DNA of 7,885 nt from contig DASZSJ010000100.1 of assembly GCA_035548675.1 (NCBI GenBank), positions 1-7,885 of the forward strand. Direction: 5' to 3'. Below are positions 5,603-7,885 of the stretch, piece after piece. The stretch is from VRUE01 sp035548675 (GTDB lineage Bacteria > Actinomycetota > Thermoleophilia > Solirubrobacterales > 70-9). The notes below the pieces were generated by a model. That model saw only the letters and a list, made by a program, of their open reading frames with translations, made no database searches and was not told the DNA's origin. The translations under genes and the position numbers were made by a program. The first letter of the stretch is position 1. Each line of letters begins with the position of its first letter.

Positions 5603-6940
5603 CTAGACGAGCAGGGCGCCCTCCATCACGCCCGCTGCACGGAGGTCGCGGTACCAGCGCTCGACCGGGTGCTCCTTGACGAAGCCGTGGCCGCCGAGCA
5701 ACTGCACCCCTTCGGAGCCGATCCGCATCCCCTTCTGGGCGCAGAGCCGGCGGGCCAGCGCCGCCTCGCGGGCGAAGTCCTGGCCCTGGTCGGCGCGGCT
5801 GGCCGCGCGGTAGGTGGCGAGCCGCATCCCTTCGGACTCGATGCCGACGTCGGAGACCGCGAAGGCGACGCCCTGGCGGTTGGAGATCGGCTCGCCGAAG
5901 GCGGTGCGCTCGTTGACGTAGTCCTTGACGTAGTCGAGCGTTGCCTGCGCCGTGCCGACGGCGAGCGAGCACCAGGCGACGCGGGCGCGCTGCACGCACT
6001 CGACGTAGTCCTCGCGCTTGCCCTCGCCGAGCAGCGCTGTGGCGGGCAGCTTCGCGTCCTTCAGTAGCAGGCGACCGGTCGCGGCGGGGCGCAGGCCCAT
6101 CGCCGGCTCGTCCTCGATTTCGAGCCCGTCGCTGCCGGACTCGATCACGAAGAGCGCCGGGCCGAGGTCCTCCGCCTCGGCGGCGACGAGGAAGAGCTCG
6201 CACTCCCTGGGCCGGGCGAGCAGCGACTTGACGCCGTTCAGCACCCAATCGTCGCCCTCCCGGCGGGCGGTCGTCTCCAGCTTCAGCGGGTCGAACAGCG
6301 GCCGCGGCTCGAGGATCGCCAGTGCCGCCGCCGGCGTGTCCTCGCCGGTGAAGGAGGGCAGGTAGGTCGCCTCCTGCTCGGGCGTGCCCCAGTGGCCGAT
6401 CGCGGTGGCGACCGCGCCGGGGGCGAGCGCCGCGTAGGCGACGCCCATGTCGCCGTGGGCGAGCGCCTCGCCGATCAGGACGCTGGTGACCGCGGCCTGC
6501 TCGTGCATGACGCCGCCGAGCTCCTCGGGTACGCCGAGCATGTTGACGCCGAGCTCGTTGGCCTGGGAGAGCACCTCGGCCGGCGTCTCGCGGTCGAAGT
6601 CGGCCTGCTTGGCGATCGGGCGCACCTTCGCCTCGGCGAAGTCGCGCACTCCTTCCTGCAGCATCTGCTGCTCGTCGTCGGGCGTGATGTCGAAGAGGCT
6701 GCGCGGCTTGCCGGTCGATTGCCGGGCCGGGCCGGTCAGCTTCTGGGCGGCCTTGAAGGTGCGCCCGGCGGCGGTCGCCGAGCGGAAGCCGTTCTTGGTG
6801 CCGCTGAACAGCGCCCGCTCGATCTGCTTGCGGATGCGGATGCGGTCGAGCAGGTCCGAGCCGGCCAGCTTGTTGAGCCAGCGCAGGCCGAGGCCCATGC
6901 TGCGCTCGGCCACGCCCTTCTCCTCCGTTGCGGTGGGCAT
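5603..6940 (-). CDS. Acyl-CoA dehydrogenase-like protein lacking the canonical flavin motif
   Basis: The 445-residue ACAD-fold protein has a basic N-terminal extension of about 80 residues before the first ACAD helices (DDEQQMLQEGVRDFAEAKVRP, 88-108). The stretch that should read TEPxAGSD is ILEPRPLFDP (209-218), so the usual FAD/substrate contacts are missing. The partner-facing elements are intact: RTAFGEPISNRQ with R345, F348 and Q356, and VQLLGGHGF with Q413 and G416-G417. E440 lies 27 residues after Q413, the family spacing for the catalytic Glu, but the motif reads MEGALLV and the protein stops five residues later, without the C-terminal helix that normally follows EGT. The start is the ATG at 6938-6940, supported by the GGGAGGA just upstream; the open frame further upstream overlaps the MaoC gene and is noise. 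The gap from the MaoC stop is 2 nt. It probably pairs with the following ACAD rather than working alone. Confidence 0.92.
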   Translation of the reverse strand: MPTATEEKGVAERSMGLGLRWLNKLAGSDLLDRIRIRKQIERALFSGTKNGFRSATAAGRTFKAAQKLTGPARQSTGKPRSLFDITPDDEQQMLQEGVRDFAEAKVRPIAKQADFDRETPAEVLSQANELGVNMLGVPEELGGVMHEQAAVTSVLIGEALAHGDMGVAYAALAPGAVATAIGHWGTPEQEATYLPSFTGEDTPAAALAILEPRPLFDPLKLETTARREGDDWVLNGVKSLLARPRECELFLVAAEAEDLGPALFVIESGSDGLEIEDEPAMGLRPAATGRLLLKDAKLPATALLGEGKREDYVECVQRARVAWCSLAVGTAQATLDYVKDYVNERTAFGEPISNRQGVAFAVSDVGIESEGMRLATYRAASRADQGQDFAREAALARRLCAQKGMRIGSEGVQLLGGHGFVKEHPVERWYRDLRAAGVMEGALLV

Positions 6941-6942
6941 CT

Positions 6943-7872
6943 CTACTTCCTCCCGTTCTTGGCTTTGGCCTCGAGCGGCTCGATGCGGCCGTCGAGGTGC
7001 GGTGTGCCGCGCTTGGCGTCGCGCACCGCGAATTGAATTGCGTCCCCCTCTGAAGCGCTGATGAACTCGACCCTGCCGGGGAGCAGGATCGGTTTGCGGA
7101 AGCGCACCCCGACCTCGAAGGCGTCGGGCAACCGGGATTGGAGCGCCGCCAGGCAGCGGGCCTTGGTCCACATCCCGTGCGCGATCGCCCGCGGGAAGCC
7201 GAGCGGCTTCGCGGTCAACGAGTGCATATGGATCGGGTTGCGATCCCCCGACACGGCCGCATACCGCCGCCCCAGGTCCCCCCCGAGCTTCCACTCAGCA
7301 TTCGCCGTCGGCTCCTCCGGGGGCCGATGGGCCGAAATCGTGTCGATATGTCCAGGTTTCGTCCCGTCGGCGGCGGGGTTGCCGCCGCCGCGGCGGAGCA
7401 TCGTGCTGGTCGACTCCCAGACGATGCGGTTGCCTGACTTGACCTTGGTCTGCAGGCTGAAGGTGCGGCCCTTGGGGTGGGGGGCAAGCTTGGTCGGCTT
7501 GACCCTGATCGTCAGCTCCTCGTCGAGGCCGATCGGCCGCTGCTGCGTGATCGTGTTCTCGACGTGGACCAGGCCGACTGCGCCGAAGGGGAAGCTGCCG
7601 TCGGCCATCACCGCCATCTGCAGCGGGAAGGCGAGCACGTGGGGGTAGGTCGGTGGCAGCGTGTCGCGCAGGGCGAAGCCGCAGACGCGCGAGTAGGCGG
7701 CGACCCGCTCGGCCTCGGCGAGAACGCTCGGCAGCTCCAGCTCGAGTGCGGGGATCTCCTTGCCGCGCCCCGGCACGAAGGGGAGCAGCGAGGCGCCGGG
7801 AACCATCGGCGCCGCCGCGCGCGCGTAGAGCGGCAGGATGCTGGGCGGGCTCTGCAGCGTGCGCGTCGCCAT
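6943..7872 (-). CDS. Double-hotdog MaoC-type (R)-3-hydroxyacyl thioester dehydratase / enoyl-CoA hydratase, HtdX-like
   Basis: The 309-residue protein has two hotdog halves. The N-terminal half (about 40-160) includes TYPHVLAFPLQMAVM and VHVENTITQQRPI (102-114). The C-terminal half (about 195-300) carries the hydratase-2 signature: Y204, S208-G209-D210, N212-P213-I214-H215, then A221, GFPRAIAHGM (225-234). D210 and H215 are the expected catalytic pair for syn hydration of trans-2-enoyl thioesters or the reverse dehydration. The overall pattern resembles mycobacterial HtdX, from memory and not aligned. In that lineage htdX sits beside fabG4, fadA2 and fadE5. The linker at about 161-194 is Pro/Gly-rich. 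The ATG at 7870-7872 shares its A with a TGA on the same strand (TGATG), which suggests coupling to an upstream gene outside the window; a GGGGG lies 4 nt before the ATG. The tail (300-309) is basic, and its last codons contain the next gene's ribosome binding site. Confidence 0.93.
   Translation of the reverse strand: MATRTLQSPPSILPLYARAAAPMVPGASLLPFVPGRGKEIPALELELPSVLAEAERVAAYSRVCGFALRDTLPPTYPHVLAFPLQMAVMADGSFPFGAVGLVHVENTITQQRPIGLDEELTIRVKPTKLAPHPKGRTFSLQTKVKSGNRIVWESTSTMLRRGGGNPAADGTKPGHIDTISAHRPPEEPTANAEWKLGGDLGRRYAAVSGDRNPIHMHSLTAKPLGFPRAIAHGMWTKARCLAALQSRLPDAFEVGVRFRKPILLPGRVEFISASEGDAIQFAVRDAKRGTPHLDGRIEPLEAKAKNGRK
6948..6954 (-). promoter_or_regulatory. Strong Shine-Dalgarno for the first ACAD gene
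   Basis: GGGAGGA on the minus strand ends 7 nt before the ATG at 6938-6940. It is embedded in the last codons of the MaoC gene (N-G-R-K-stop). It is the best ribosome binding site in the window. It fixes the ACAD start at 6940 against longer upstream readings and indicates that MaoC and ACAD are translated from one mRNA. Confidence 0.8.
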
Positions 7873-7885
7873 CAGGCCCCCAGCA
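7872..7885 (-). CDS. Possible last codons of an upstream gene ending in Leu-Gly-Ala
   Basis: Reading the minus strand from the right edge, one frame gives CTG GGG GCC TGA (L-G-A-stop), and the TGA overlaps the MaoC ATG by one base. Such overlaps are typical inside operons. A C-terminal LGA is common in short-chain dehydrogenases such as FabG, which would suit an HtdX-like neighbour, but three residues cannot identify a family. Confidence 0.35.

Noticed and set aside
5574..6248. N-terminal extension of the second ACAD up to 6248
   Set aside because: The added sequence is Arg-rich low-complexity noise overlapping the first ACAD gene. The real protein starts MINLEIPKKF at 5573.
6941..7294. N-terminal extension of the first ACAD up to 7294
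   Set aside because: It overlaps the MaoC gene out of frame. A strong GGGAGGA precedes the ATG at 6940.

Overview
The window reads as high-GC actinobacterial chromosome with densely packed genes. The gene families (a HtdX-like MaoC dehydratase, FadE-type acyl-CoA dehydrogenases and a soluble GGDEF-EAL protein) fit an actinobacterium. A deep lineage such as Thermoleophilia is possible, but that is inferred from style and not demonstrated. I see no rRNA, tRNA, CRISPR array, transposase or prophage gene.

Layout. (1) 1-555, minus strand: N-terminal 185 residues of a thioredoxin-fold DUF255 (YyaL/SSP411-type) protein that runs off the left edge. (2) 556-665: a divergent intergenic spacer with a short inverted repeat and a possible 7-codon leader ORF. 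(3) 666-2099, plus strand: a complete soluble GGDEF-EAL cyclic-di-GMP protein. (4) 2100-2196: a convergent spacer. (5) 2197-7885, all minus strand, in transcription order from the right edge: the last codons of an unseen gene, a double-hotdog MaoC dehydratase, two consecutive acyl-CoA dehydrogenase (ACAD) genes, a large hairpin, an AMP-forming acyl-CoA ligase, and a SnoaL/NTF2-like protein.

The minus-strand genes form an acyl-CoA metabolism module. The ligase would activate a carboxylic acid to its CoA ester, the ACAD pair would introduce the alpha,beta double bond, and the MaoC protein would hydrate the enoyl thioester (or dehydrate the 3-hydroxyacyl thioester). An unseen upstream gene overlaps the MaoC start and could be the next enzyme. 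Junctions are tight: a 1-nt stop/start overlap, then gaps of 2 nt and 29 nt, then a 131-nt hairpin-bearing gap before the ligase, then 9 nt. The hairpin probably divides the module into two transcription units, or sets a step-down in expression between them.

The most interesting observation is that the two adjacent ACADs have complementary defects. The first (5603-6940) lacks the TEPEAGSD flavin motif but keeps the R-x-x-F-G...Q and Q-x-x-G-G elements that normally hold the FAD of a partner subunit. The second (4350-5573) keeps TEPEAGSD and FEGT but has lost those partner-facing elements. This predicts an obligate heteromeric ACAD with composite active sites. The second most interesting is the 4241-4368 inverted repeat, whose symmetry extends beyond the hairpin into the end of the upstream gene and the leader of the downstream gene.
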